Of a stretch of DNA of 38,157 nucleotides, positions 6,525 to 14,865 are shown piece after piece. Under the pieces are notes generated by a model. It was not told the DNA's origin and did not search any database. It was given only the letters and a program-made list of their open reading frames with translations. Both the position numbers and the translations under genes were made by a program. Source of the DNA: an uncultured Lachnospiraceae bacterium (lineage in GTDB: Bacteria; Bacillota; Clostridia; Lachnospirales; Lachnospiraceae); NCBI GenBank assembly GCA_947624815.1, contig CANQME010000021.1:1-38157 (forward strand). Direction: 5' to 3'. Numbering within the stretch: position 1 is the stretch's first letter; each line of letters begins with the position of its first letter.

Positions 6525-8411
6525 ATGAGCAAGATCATAGGAATCGATTTGGGAACGACGAACAGCTGTGTAGCAGTTATGGAAGGCGGCAAGCCGACTG
6601 TCATCGCCAACGCGGAGGGCGTCCGCACGACCCCGTCCATCGTGGCGTTTACCAAGACCGGCGAGCGTCTGGTGGGCGAGCCCGCCAAGCGTCAGGCAGT
6701 GACCAACGCCGACAAGACCATTTCCTCGATCAAGAGGCATATGGGAACCGATTACAAGGTGGACATCGACGGCAAGAGATATACGCCGCAGGAGATCTCG
6801 GCGATGATCCTGCAGAAGCTGAAGGCCGATGCGGAGAGCTATCTCGGCGAGACCGTCACCGAGGCCGTCATCACGGTTCCGGCGTACTTTAACGACGCGC
6901 AGCGTCAGGCGACCAAGGACGCGGGCAAGATCGCGGGCCTGGATGTCAAGCGTATCATCAACGAGCCGACGGCTGCGGCCCTGGCTTACGGCCTTGACAA
7001 CGAGAAGGAACAGAAGATCATGGTATACGATCTGGGCGGCGGCACCTTCGATGTGTCCATCATCGAGATCGGCGACGGCGTGATCGAGGTTCTGTCCACC
7101 AACGGCGATACCCATCTGGGCGGCGACGATTTCGACAACCGGGTGACCCAGTGGATGATCGACGAGTTCAGGAAGGCGGAGGGCGTGGATCTGTCCAACG
7201 ACAAGATGGCTCTCCAGAGACTGAAGGAAGCGGCCGAGAAGGCCAAGAAGGAGCTTTCTACCGCTACCACCACCAACATCAACCTGCCGTTCATCACGGC
7301 CACCAGCGACGGTCCGAAGCATCTGGATATGAACCTGACCAGGGCGAAGTTCGACGAGCTGACCCATGACCTGATCGAGAAGACGGCGGTTCCGGTACAG
7401 AACGCTCTGCGCGACGCCGGCATCACGGCGGCGGAGCTGGGCAAGGTCCTGCTGGTAGGCGGTTCCACCCGTATGATCTCCGCGCAGGACAAGGTGAAGC
7501 AGCTGACGAACCATGAGCCCAGCAAGACCCTGAATCCTGACGAGTGCGTGGCCATCGGCGCGGCGATCCAGGGCGGCAAGCTGGCGGGCGACGCCGGCGC
7601 CGGAGACATCCTTCTTCTGGATGTAACCCCGCTGTCTCTGTCCATCGAGACGCTGGGCGGCGTAGCCACCAGACTGATCGAGCGCAACACGACGATCCCG
7701 ACCAAGAAGAGCCAGATCTTCTCCACGGCCGCGGACAATCAGGAAGCCGTCGATATCCATGTGGTACAGGGCGAGAGACAGTTCGCCCGCGACAACAAGA
7801 CCCTGGGCCAGTTCCGTCTGGACGGGATCCCGCCCGCAAGGAGAGGCGTGCCGCAGATCGAGGTTACGTTCGATATCGACGCCAACGGCATCGTTAACGT
7901 ATCCGCCAAGGATCTGGGCACCGGCAAGGAGCAGCATATCACCATCACCTCCGGTTCCAACATGTCGGATTCCGATATTGAGAAGGCCGTGAAGGAGGCT
8001 GCCGAGTACGAGGCGCAGGACAAGAAGCGCAAGGAAGCCATCGACACCCGCAACGAGGCGGATTCGATCGTATTCCAGACCGAGAAGGCCCTGCAGGATG
8101 TAGGCGACAAGATCGCGGCCGGCGACAAGGCTGCGGTGGAAGCGGATCTGAACGCTCTGAAGGAAGCCATCAACCGCGCTCCGGTGGATCAGATGACCGA
8201 CGCCCAGGTGGAGGACATCAAGGCCGGCAAGGAGAAGCTGATGGCCAGCGCCCAGGCCCTGTTCACGAAGATGTACGAGTCCATGCAGGGAGCAGGCGCA
8301 GGGGCCGGAGCCGGTGCAGGAGCCGGCGCGGGCTATAACGCCGGAGGTGCCCAGGGCGGTTCCTCCCAGCCGGACGACGACGTGATCGACGGAGACTTTA
8401 AGGAAGTGTAA
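6525..8411 (+). CDS. dnaK: Molecular chaperone DnaK (Hsp70)
   Basis: The 628-residue protein is a complete Hsp70. The nucleotide-binding domain shows [31 protein letters not shown] and LLVGGSTRM; the substrate-binding domain follows ([33 protein letters not shown]), then the helical lid. The C-terminus has an uninterrupted 15-residue Gly-Ala run (from residue 589) before the acidic [12 protein letters not shown] tail, the usual place for a flexible linker. The SD is AGGAGG 8 nt before the ATG. It is co-transcribed with hrcA and grpE and works with DnaJ and GrpE in ATP-driven folding. A strong hairpin downstream likely reduces read-through into dnaJ. Confidence 0.98.
   Translation: MSKIIGIDLGTTNSCVAVMEGGKPTVIANAEGVRTTPSIVAFTKTGERLVGEPAKRQAVTNADKTISSIKRHMGTDYKVDIDGKRYTPQEISAMILQKLKADAESYLGETVTEAVITVPAYFNDAQRQATKDAGKIAGLDVKRIINEPTAAALAYGLDNEKEQKIMVYDLGGGTFDVSIIEIGDGVIEVLSTNGDTHLGGDDFDNRVTQWMIDEFRKAEGVDLSNDKMALQRLKEAAEKAKKELSTATTTNINLPFITATSDGPKHLDMNLTRAKFDELTHDLIEKTAVPVQNALRDAGITAAELGKVLLVGGSTRMISAQDKVKQLTNHEPSKTLNPDECVAIGAAIQGGKLAGDAGAGDILLLDVTPLSLSIETLGGVATRLIERNTTIPTKKSQIFSTAADNQEAVDIHVVQGERQFARDNKTLGQFRLDGIPPARRGVPQIEVTFDIDANGIVNVSAKDLGTGKEQHITITSGSNMSDSDIEKAVKEAAEYEAQDKKRKEAIDTRNEADSIVFQTEKALQDVGDKIAAGDKAAVEADLNALKEAINRAPVDQMTDAQVEDIKAGKEKLMASAQALFTKMYESMQGAGAGAGAGAGAGAGYNAGGAQGGSSQPDDDVIDGDFKEV
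8289..8333 (+). repeat. Hexanucleotide-type repeat encoding (Gly-Ala)n in DnaK
   Basis: Forty-five bases of GGN-GCN codons encode alternating Gly-Ala (15 residues). Codon choice varies between units, so it is protein-level low complexity rather than a perfect DNA microsatellite. Confidence 0.8.
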
Positions 8412-8472
8412 ATACCGGCACAGACGCCGGATGATCCAAAACCGGGCATACGGCGTTAACCGAATCGCATAT

Positions 8473-8515
8473 CGCAGAAAGTGTTGTATCCGCTACAACA
8501 CTTTTCTGCGGTTTT
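8473..8515 (+). terminator. Strong hairpin between dnaK and dnaJ (terminator/attenuator)
   Basis: CGCAGAAAGTGTTGTA pairs with TACAACACTTTTCTGCG (16 bp, one bulged T) around a 5-nt loop, followed by GTTTTGC. The U-tract is short, so it may act as a partial terminator or an mRNA-stabilising end that lowers DnaJ relative to DnaK. I see no clear promoter between it and dnaJ. Confidence 0.75.
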
Positions 8516-8628
8516 GCAGGAGAATCCGCCGCGGGCGGTTTCCCTGCGAAAGAGACGCAGTACAGATCGATTCCTGCAGGCGGACGGACAGTCCCGCGTC
8601 TGGCAGGAGAGGAAAGGCAGCATAACAT

Positions 8629-9801
8629 ATGGCAGAGACCAAGAGAGATTATTACGAAGTCCTGGGCGTGCCCAAAGACGCGGACGACGCGGCTCTGAAG
8701 AAAGCGTACAGGGCTCTTGCTAAGAAATACCATCCGGACGCCAATCCGGGCAACGCGGAGGCGGAGCAGAAGTTCAAGGAAGCTTCGGAAGCCTACGCGG
8801 TGCTGAGCGATCCGGAGAAGCGCAGGCAGTATGACCAGTTCGGCCACGCGGCCTTTGACGGCGGAGCCGGAGGCGGTTACGGAGGCTTCGGCGGTTTCGG
8901 AGGCTTCGGCGGCGGCTTCGACGGTTCGGATATGGGAGACATTTTCGGAGATATCTTCGGAGATCTGTTCGGCGGCGGCAGCCGCAGCTCCAGAAGTTCC
9001 CGCTATAACGGACCCATGCGGGGCGCCAATGTCCAGACCAGCGTCCGCCTGACCTTCGAGGAGGCGGTGTTCGGCTGTGAGAAGGAGATTGAGATCAATT
9101 ATAAGGAAGAATGCTCGTCCTGTCACGGAAGCGGCGCCAGGGCCGGAACCTCGAAGGAGACCTGCAGCAAGTGCAACGGCAAGGGCAAGATCATGTATAC
9201 GCGCCAGACTCCCCTGGGGACCATGCAGAATGTGTCCACCTGTCCGGACTGCGACGGCACCGGTCAGATCATCCGGGAGAAATGTCCGGACTGCCGGGGC
9301 ACCGGTTACATCACCCGCAGGAAGAAGCTGAAGGTGACGATCCCGGCCGGTATCGACGACGGTCAGAGCGTGAGAAGCGTGGGAGCCGGCGAGCCGGGCG
9401 TCAACGGCGGAGAGAGGGGCGACCTGCTGGTGCAGGCCGTCGTATCCAAGCACCCGATCTTTATCCGCCGGGATATGGATATCTATTCGACGGTTCCGGT
9501 ATCCTTCGCGAGAGCGGCCCTGGGCGGACCGATCCTGATCAAGACCGTGGACGGCCAGGTGGAGTACGAGGTGAAGCCCGGGACCCAGACCGATACCCGC
9601 GTGCGTCTGAAGGGGAAGGGTGTTCCCTCGGTGCGCAATAAGAACATCCGCGGCGACCACTATGTGACGCTGGTGGTTCAGGTTCCGGAGAGGATGAACG
9701 AGGAGCAGCGTCAGGCCCTCAGACGGTTTGACGAGCTTATGACAGGCAAGATCGACGGCGGCGGAGACGAGGGCCGGAAGAAGAAGGGACTCTTTAAGTA
9801 A
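8629..9801 (+). CDS. dnaJ: Co-chaperone DnaJ (Hsp40, type I)
   Basis: The 390-residue protein has an N-terminal J domain with His35-Pro36-Asp37, a Gly/Phe-rich linker (~76-130), a zinc-binding domain with four CxxCxGxG-type repeats ([32 protein letters not shown]) and the C-terminal substrate-binding domains. It stimulates DnaK ATPase and presents substrates. A 217-bp gap with a strong hairpin separates it from dnaK; co-transcription by read-through is likely but a weak separate promoter cannot be excluded. GGCAGAGAC-like and AGGAAAGGCAG sequence before the ATG supplies the SD. proC follows after 37 bp. Confidence 0.98.
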   Translation: MAETKRDYYEVLGVPKDADDAALKKAYRALAKKYHPDANPGNAEAEQKFKEASEAYAVLSDPEKRRQYDQFGHAAFDGGAGGGYGGFGGFGGFGGGFDGSDMGDIFGDIFGDLFGGGSRSSRSSRYNGPMRGANVQTSVRLTFEEAVFGCEKEIEINYKEECSSCHGSGARAGTSKETCSKCNGKGKIMYTRQTPLGTMQNVSTCPDCDGTGQIIREKCPDCRGTGYITRRKKLKVTIPAGIDDGQSVRSVGAGEPGVNGGERGDLLVQAVVSKHPIFIRRDMDIYSTVPVSFARAALGGPILIKTVDGQVEYEVKPGTQTDTRVRLKGKGVPSVRNKNIRGDHYVTLVVQVPERMNEEQRQALRRFDELMTGKIDGGGDEGRKKKGLFK

Positions 9802-9838
9802 GGATATCCGGACTGCTCCGGCTGTGCGGGAGGATCGT

Positions 9839-10627
9839 ATGAATATCGGATTTATCGGTTTTGGAAATATGGCGCAGGCGATGACGGACGGCCTTCTGCT
9901 CACAGGAGCGGCAAAGCCGCAGCAGATCTTTGTCTGTGCGAAGCACTGGGATAAGCTGGCCGCGAATGCGAAAAAGCGCGGAGTCGTGCCCTGCAGAACG
10001 GCGGCCGAGACGGCGGAGCACGCCGGCCTGGTGGTCGTGGCGGTGAAGCCGTATCTGGTAGAGGAGGTGCTGGCCCCCATCGGGGAGGCCCTGCGCGGCA
10101 GGATCGTGATCTGCGTGGCAGCCGGGATCGGCTGCAGCCGGCTTGAGGAGCTTCTTCCGGAGGGAATCCACCATCTGACGGTGATGCCCAACACGCCGGT
10201 TTCGGTCGGGGAAGGCGTCATTCTCTGCGAGCGGCAGCATACGCTTACGGAGGAGGAATTCGCCGTGTTTCGGGAGCTGTTCTCAAAGCTCGGACTGGTG
10301 GAAACCCTCGACGCTTCCCAGTTTGGGATCGCAGGCGATCTGACCGGTTGCGGACCGGCGTTTACGGCGATGTATCTGGAGGCTCTGGCGGACGGCGCGG
10401 TGCTCTACGGACTTCCGCGGGAGACAGCGTACCGGCTGGCCGGCCAGATGATCGTGGGAACCGGCAGGCTTAAGCTGGCGTCAGGGGATCATCCCGGCGC
10501 CATGAAGGACGCGGTCTGTTCTCCCGGAGGACTGACGATCGCGGGCGTGGCGTCCCTGGAGCGGGACGGCTTCCGCGCGGCGGTGATCGACGCGCTTGCG
10601 GCGATCCAGGAGAGAAAGGCCCGGTAA
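9839..10627 (+). CDS. proC: Pyrroline-5-carboxylate reductase
   Basis: The 262-residue protein carries out the last step of proline biosynthesis, NAD(P)H-dependent reduction of Δ1-pyrroline-5-carboxylate to proline. The N-terminal Rossmann fold starts MNIGFIGFGNMAQAM with the GxGxMA pattern; VMPNTPVSVGEG, TGCGPAF and the C-terminal family signature SPGGLTIAGVASLERDGFRA are clear. The start is ATG 9839 after GGGAGG (9828-9833); an in-frame GTG at 9824 lies before the SD. It sits 37 bp after dnaJ, so it may be read from the heat-shock operon, an unusual neighbour for that locus. Two GC-rich hairpins follow. Confidence 0.95.
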   Translation: MNIGFIGFGNMAQAMTDGLLLTGAAKPQQIFVCAKHWDKLAANAKKRGVVPCRTAAETAEHAGLVVVAVKPYLVEEVLAPIGEALRGRIVICVAAGIGCSRLEELLPEGIHHLTVMPNTPVSVGEGVILCERQHTLTEEEFAVFRELFSKLGLVETLDASQFGIAGDLTGCGPAFTAMYLEALADGAVLYGLPRETAYRLAGQMIVGTGRLKLASGDHPGAMKDAVCSPGGLTIAGVASLERDGFRAAVIDALAAIQERKAR

Positions 10628-10645
10628 GCGAATGAACATAAGGAT

Positions 10646-10710
10646 CCGGCCCCGGTGCGGGGCCGGAACGGATACAGAAGGGCGCGCCGCATCGATACGG
10701 CGCGCCCTCT
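10646..10710 (+). terminator. Two consecutive perfect hairpins after proC, possible terminator
   Basis: CCGGCCCCG-GTG-CGGGGCCGG (10646-10666) and AGGGCGCGCCG with CGGCGCGCCCT (10679-10708) are perfect stems of 9 and 11 bp. Neither is followed by a strong T-tract (CTGTGTGC after the second), so termination is plausible but not certain. Confidence 0.5.
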
Positions 10711-10727
10711 GTGTGCATCCTTTCCTG

Positions 10728-10795
10728 CCAGCATTCTTTTGTACCTTATCGTCTTTGGTATGCTTCCTTCTTTGGTATCTCATCGTCATTGGTAC
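10728..10795. repeat. Four degenerate 17-bp tandem repeats
   Basis: Four consecutive 17-bp units (10728-10744, 10745-10761, 10762-10778, 10779-10795) each end in TTTGTAC, TTTGGTAT, TTTGGTAT and ATTGGTAC, and two contain ATCGTC at the same place. The period is not a multiple of three, so it is unlikely to be coding. A fifth unit is not convincing. No other copies were seen in the window. Confidence 0.65.
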
Positions 10796-11152
10796 CTTCC
10801 CGATCGATACGGTTTTATATGGACGGCCGCGCCCGCAGATGCGGCGGACATGGCCGGCAGGTAAGCGTGATTGAGGTCGTAATGTAATGCATTCAGGATT
10901 TTATGGTTTGTATTCTTGATTTCTTCGATATGCAGTTTTTCGTCAGCCGGCATGACCGGGGTATCTTCTGTCTGACAATCATCCTTTCGCTGATCTGGTC
11001 TTTCCGTTTCCGGGGGCCGCCGGCAGGGCGGACTGTATCACCCGTTCACTACATTAACGCGTTTGAGGCGCGTTTTATTGCAGATCCGGCGGAAAAAACG
11101 CCTGGAAAATGCTGGATGAGCAGGATAGGTTACAAAAAAACGCGGGATGCGG
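10796..11152. other. Non-coding stretch before the AAA ATPase, nothing clear
   Basis: I see no supported gene here. The open frame that runs into the ATPase has no SD and crosses the ATPase promoter. A weak inverted repeat, AACGCG with CGCGTT followed by TTATTG (about 11056-11080), could be a poor terminator. TAGGTTACA occurs at about 11126 and again at 11171 in the promoter. Confidence 0.4.
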
Positions 11153-11181
11153 TTGACAGTCAGGTTATATTAGGTTACAAT
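11153..11181 (+). promoter_or_regulatory. Sigma-A-type promoter for the AAA ATPase gene
   Basis: TTGACA (11153-11158, perfect) and TACAAT (11176-11181, 5 of 6) are 17 bp apart. The start codon is 25 bp downstream of the -10 with AAAGGAGG between them. Confidence 0.85.
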
Positions 11182-11205
11182 GTTCGCAGAAAAGGAGGTA
11201 TTCTT

Positions 11206-13062
11206 ATGGATTCATGGAATACGGCGGACAGTAAGGAAAACGCCGTCATGGGGACGGCCGGAGCGGCCGGTGCGGCAGATCCGGAGCAGAACGCTTCGGC
11301 GGAGGGGAAGACGGAGCAGCAGATGATCGGGGAGCTGGAGCGTCAGATCGCTCAGCTGCCGATAGGTTACATTTCCAGAAAGATGATCCACGGGAAGCTG
11401 CGTTTCTACCGGCAGTGGACGGAGAACGGCAAGATCAAGAGCCAGTATATCAAGGACGGACAGCTGGAGGAGCTGGAAGCGGGGATCGAGAAACGGCGCG
11501 AGCTGCAGAAGCAGCTGAAGGAGCTGCGGTCCCGCCAGACCGCTGCGAAGGGGACGGCAAGGGGCCGCGCAGGTTCCGGCCGCGGCCGTGCGCCGGGCGT
11601 GAAGTTCCGCACCAACGTGGTCATAGGGGAGGCCCTGGAGGGACTGACCGGGGGACTGGCCGAGGATAAGCGGAGACTCTGCCACGGGAAGCTTAAGGGT
11701 TATCTGGAGGGGCGGATCGGGAACGACGGAAGAGTGTGCCTGATCACCGGTCTCAGGCGAACCGGCAAGACCACGATGATCCGCCAGGCGATCCGCGATC
11801 TGACGCCGGAGCAGGCGGCACAGGCGGCGTACATCAAGGTTACCGCGGCCGACAATATGGAGAAGCTGACCCGGGACCTGGATATCCTTTATGATATGGG
11901 GTACCGGTATGTGTTTATCGACGAGGTCACGCTGATGAATGATTTCATCGACGACGCGGCCCTGCTTTCGGACGTCCATGCGGCGCAGGGAATGCGGGTG
12001 GTTCTGACGGGAACCGATTCCCTGGCGTTCTGCCTGGCGCTTCGGCAGGAGCTTTACGACCGTGCCGTTACGGTCAGCACCACGTTTATCCCGTTCAGGG
12101 AGCATAAGCGGCTTCTCGGGATCGACGATGTGGACGAATACATCCGCTACGGCGGCACCCTGCGCGCCGGCGAACCGGCGGCGGACGGCTTCAGTACGGC
12201 CAACGCCACGTTCCGCGACAGCGGTTCCACAAAGGAATACATTGACAGCGCCATCTGCCGCAATATCGAGCGGTCGCTGGTGGGAAGCAAGGATCTGAGC
12301 CAGTTCCGCGGCCTCCGCGCCCTGCAGGAGAGCGGCGATCTGATGGAGATCGTCGAGCGGGTCATGGTGAATATGAACCTGAATTTCCTTCTGCTGATCC
12401 TGTCGAAGAATCCCATGTTCCAGAACCTGCGTCTGGCGGCGTGGAACCTGAAGAACGACCGCGCCCGCGAGGAGCAGACGGTGGGGCTTACCAGGGCCCA
12501 TGTGTCGGAGATCAAACAGGCGCTGGTGGAGATGGATCTGGTGGTGGAGTGCCCCGCCGAGATGCCGCAGCCGGGCAGCGAACCGATCGAGCGGGTGATC
12601 TTCACCCAGCCGGGCATCCGTTACTGCCAGATCAGAAGCCTTCTTCAGGCGCTGATGGGCACGGAGAAATTCATGGGAATGAGCGAGATCGCCAAGCGCG
12701 ACCTGGTGGAAAAGGTAATGGAGGACGTCCGGGCCAGGATGCTGGAGGACATTATCCTTCTGGAGACCGAGAAGGCGGCGGAAGGACGTCATCAGGTATA
12801 CAAGCTTCAGATCAATACGGGCGTGTTCGGCATGGTGGTCTATGATCCGGAGGCCAACGACTGCTTTATCTGCGAGCTGCGAAGCGGCGGCCGGATGGCG
12901 CCGGAGCAGTACCGGCGTCTGGCGGACGCGGACAAGTACAATCAGATCGAGAAGCGGTTCGGTCCCATCCGCAGGAGATACATTCTCTGCGACGATCCCC
13001 AGGCCCAGTCGGCGGAGGATATCACCTTCTGCCGGGCCGAGGACTATCTGTGCGGACTGTAG
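11206..13062 (+). CDS. AAA-family ATPase with AAA_14/DUF4143-like architecture
   Basis: The 618-residue protein has an unusual N-terminal region (~35-110) of helices with LPIGYISRKMIHGKLRFYRQ, then a basic Arg/Gly-rich linker, then the ATPase: Walker A at GLRRTGKTT (Lys188) and Walker B at YVFIDE (Asp239-Glu240), followed by a sensor-like VLTGTDS. The C-terminal half resembles DUF4143-type modules of archaeal-like ATPases, ending in a β-rich YDPEANDCFICELRSGG segment similar to a nuclease-fold remnant. Such ATPases are widespread in anaerobes, often multicopy, and their role is unknown. The start is ATG 11206 after AAAGGAGG (11191-11198). It has its own promoter and interrupts the usual dnaJ-prmA neighbourhood, which suggests insertion. 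prmA follows 59 bp later. Confidence 0.85.
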   Translation: MDSWNTADSKENAVMGTAGAAGAADPEQNASAEGKTEQQMIGELERQIAQLPIGYISRKMIHGKLRFYRQWTENGKIKSQYIKDGQLEELEAGIEKRRELQKQLKELRSRQTAAKGTARGRAGSGRGRAPGVKFRTNVVIGEALEGLTGGLAEDKRRLCHGKLKGYLEGRIGNDGRVCLITGLRRTGKTTMIRQAIRDLTPEQAAQAAYIKVTAADNMEKLTRDLDILYDMGYRYVFIDEVTLMNDFIDDAALLSDVHAAQGMRVVLTGTDSLAFCLALRQELYDRAVTVSTTFIPFREHKRLLGIDDVDEYIRYGGTLRAGEPAADGFSTANATFRDSGSTKEYIDSAICRNIERSLVGSKDLSQFRGLRALQESGDLMEIVERVMVNMNLNFLLLILSKNPMFQNLRLAAWNLKNDRAREEQTVGLTRAHVSEIKQALVEMDLVVECPAEMPQPGSEPIERVIFTQPGIRYCQIRSLLQALMGTEKFMGMSEIAKRDLVEKVMEDVRARMLEDIILLETEKAAEGRHQVYKLQINTGVFGMVVYDPEANDCFICELRSGGRMAPEQYRRLADADKYNQIEKRFGPIRRRYILCDDPQAQSAEDITFCRAEDYLCGL

Positions 13063-13121
13063 GTGCGCGCTGCGGGAGGGTCTTCCCGTCTGTGGGATGA
13101 CGGCAAAATGGAGAGACAGCT

Positions 13122-14078
13122 ATGAAATGGAGAAAATATACGCTGACCACCACCACGGAGGCGGTGGATCTGATCAGCAGCATGTACGACGAGATCGGCA
13201 TTGAGGGAATCGAGATCGAGGACAATGTGCCGCTGACCGAGAACGAGACGAAGGGGATGTTCATCGACATCCTGCCGGAGCTGCCGCCGGACGAGGGGGT
13301 GGCGAAGGTCAGCTTCTATCTGGAGGACATTTCCAGAGAGAAAGAGGTATTGAAGGCCGTAGAGGAAGGTCTGGACGAGCTGGCCATGTTCGTGGATCTG
13401 GGAAAGAGAACCATGGAGATCTCGGAGACCGAGGACAAGGACTGGATTAACAACTGGAAGCAGTATTTTAAGCCGTTTACGGTGGACGACATCCTGATCA
13501 AGCCCACATGGGAGGCGGTCCCTGAGGGACAGGAGGCGAAGCTGCTGATCCAGATCGACCCGGGCACCGCGTTCGGAACCGGACAGCACGAGACAACCCA
13601 GCTCTGTATCCGCCAACTCAGGAAGTACGTGACGGAGGGCGCCAGGGTGCTGGACGTGGGCACCGGCAGCGGGATCCTGGGGATCACGGCGCTGAAACTG
13701 GGGGCCTCGGAGGTCTGCGGCACGGATCTGGATGAGAACGCGATCACGGCCGTGAATGAGAATATGGAGGCCAACGGCATCGGCGGCGGACAGTTTCGCG
13801 TGATCCGGGGCAACCTGATCGATGATAAGGTTATCAAGGACTGGGCAGGTTACGAGTGTTATGATATCGTCGTGGCCAATATTCTGGCGGATGTGATCAT
13901 TCTTCTGACGCCGGAAGCCGTGCCTCACTTAAAGCACGGCGGCATCTTCATCACCTCCGGGATCATCGATATGAAAGAGGAGGCGGTGAAGCGCGCGATC
14001 GAAGTCTGCGGGGAGCTTGAGCTCGTGGAGACGACGCGACAGGGCGAGTGGGTGTCCATAACCGCCAGGAGAAAGTGA
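13122..14078 (+). CDS. prmA: Ribosomal protein L11 methyltransferase
   Basis: The 318-residue protein is a SAM-dependent methyltransferase that trimethylates ribosomal protein L11. An N-terminal substrate-recognition domain (~1-110, starting MKWRKYTLTTTTEAVDLIS) is followed by the Rossmann-fold catalytic domain with IDPGTAFGTGQHETTQLC, VLDVGTGSGILGITALKLGA (SAM-binding motif I) and DIVVANILADVI, all family hallmarks. It is the first of a compact group, rsmE starting 9 bp after it, and together they modify the ribosome. No dedicated promoter is evident; transcription may come from the AAA ATPase upstream. Confidence 0.95.
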   Translation: MKWRKYTLTTTTEAVDLISSMYDEIGIEGIEIEDNVPLTENETKGMFIDILPELPPDEGVAKVSFYLEDISREKEVLKAVEEGLDELAMFVDLGKRTMEISETEDKDWINNWKQYFKPFTVDDILIKPTWEAVPEGQEAKLLIQIDPGTAFGTGQHETTQLCIRQLRKYVTEGARVLDVGTGSGILGITALKLGASEVCGTDLDENAITAVNENMEANGIGGGQFRVIRGNLIDDKVIKDWAGYECYDIVVANILADVIILLTPEAVPHLKHGGIFITSGIIDMKEEAVKRAIEVCGELELVETTRQGEWVSITARRK

Positions 14079-14087
14079 AAACCGCCT

Positions 14088-14840
14088 ATGTATCATTTTT
14101 TTGTACGGAATGAACAGATCGACAGCGCCGGGGCCATGGTTACGGTTACCGGCCCGGACGTGAACCATATCCGGAACGTGCTGCGCATGAAGCCGGGCCA
14201 GGAGATCCTGGTGGGCAACGGAACCGACGCGGACTACCGGTGCAGGATCGAGAGCGTCGAGTCCGACCGGGTGACGGCCCGGATCCTGTCCCGCGCGGAG
14301 AGTACGGAGCTGCCTGCCAGGCTTTATCTGTTCCAGGGGCTGCCGAAGGGCGACAAGATGGAACTGATCATCCAGAAGGCGGTGGAGCTGGGGGCGTATC
14401 AGGTGGTTCCGGTGAACACCCGGCGGACCGTGGTGAAGCTGGACGCGCGGAAGGAAGAAGCCCGTATCCGGCGGTGGAACGCCATCGCCGAGAGCGCCGC
14501 CAAGCAGTCGGGGCGCGTGCTGGTGCCGGAGGTGACGCCGGTGATGGAATTCGGCGAAGCGCTTGCTTACGCCTCCGGTTTTGATGTGAAGATGATTCCC
14601 TATGAGAACGCCAGGGGAATGGAGGAAACGGCCCGGGCGGTCGGAGCGGTTGCGCCCGGTATGTCCGTGGGGGTGCTGATCGGCCCGGAGGGCGGGTTTG
14701 AAGAGACGGAGGTGGAGGCCGCCCGCGGGGCGGGCTTTGCGCCGGTGTCTCTGGGACGGCGGATCCTGCGGACGGAGACGGCGGGGTTGACAGCGCTGTC
14801 GATCCTGATGTATCATCTGGAACTGGCGGGACAGGTTTGA
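14088..14840 (+). CDS. rsmE: 16S rRNA (uracil(1498)-N3)-methyltransferase
   Basis: The 250-residue protein methylates N3 of U1498 in the decoding region of 16S rRNA. It has an N-terminal PUA-like domain (DVNHIRNVLRMKPGQEILVGNG) and a C-terminal SPOUT knotted fold with the SAM-binding signature VLIGPEGGFEETEVEAA and SLGRRILRTETAGL. The length is standard for the family. It begins 9 bp after prmA; the cysteine desulfurase starts 25 bp after its stop, so the group is probably one transcript. Confidence 0.95.
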   Translation: MYHFFVRNEQIDSAGAMVTVTGPDVNHIRNVLRMKPGQEILVGNGTDADYRCRIESVESDRVTARILSRAESTELPARLYLFQGLPKGDKMELIIQKAVELGAYQVVPVNTRRTVVKLDARKEEARIRRWNAIAESAAKQSGRVLVPEVTPVMEFGEALAYASGFDVKMIPYENARGMEETARAVGAVAPGMSVGVLIGPEGGFEETEVEAARGAGFAPVSLGRRILRTETAGLTALSILMYHLELAGQV

Positions 14841-14865
14841 CCGGAGGAAGGAGACCGATCGGAAA

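Noticed and set aside
8398..10221. Long minus-strand open frame opposite dnaJ and proC
   Set aside because: Both plus-strand genes are unmistakable. The antisense frame has no SD or recognisable domain and is a by-product of GC-rich codon use.
10728..10795. CRISPR array
   Set aside because: The units are only 17 bp, contiguous and degenerate, with no spacers and no cas genes in the window.
10903..11205. N-terminal extension of the AAA ATPase
   Set aside because: The promoter (11153-11181) and a perfect SD (11191-11198) lie downstream of this extension, so translation should begin at 11206.
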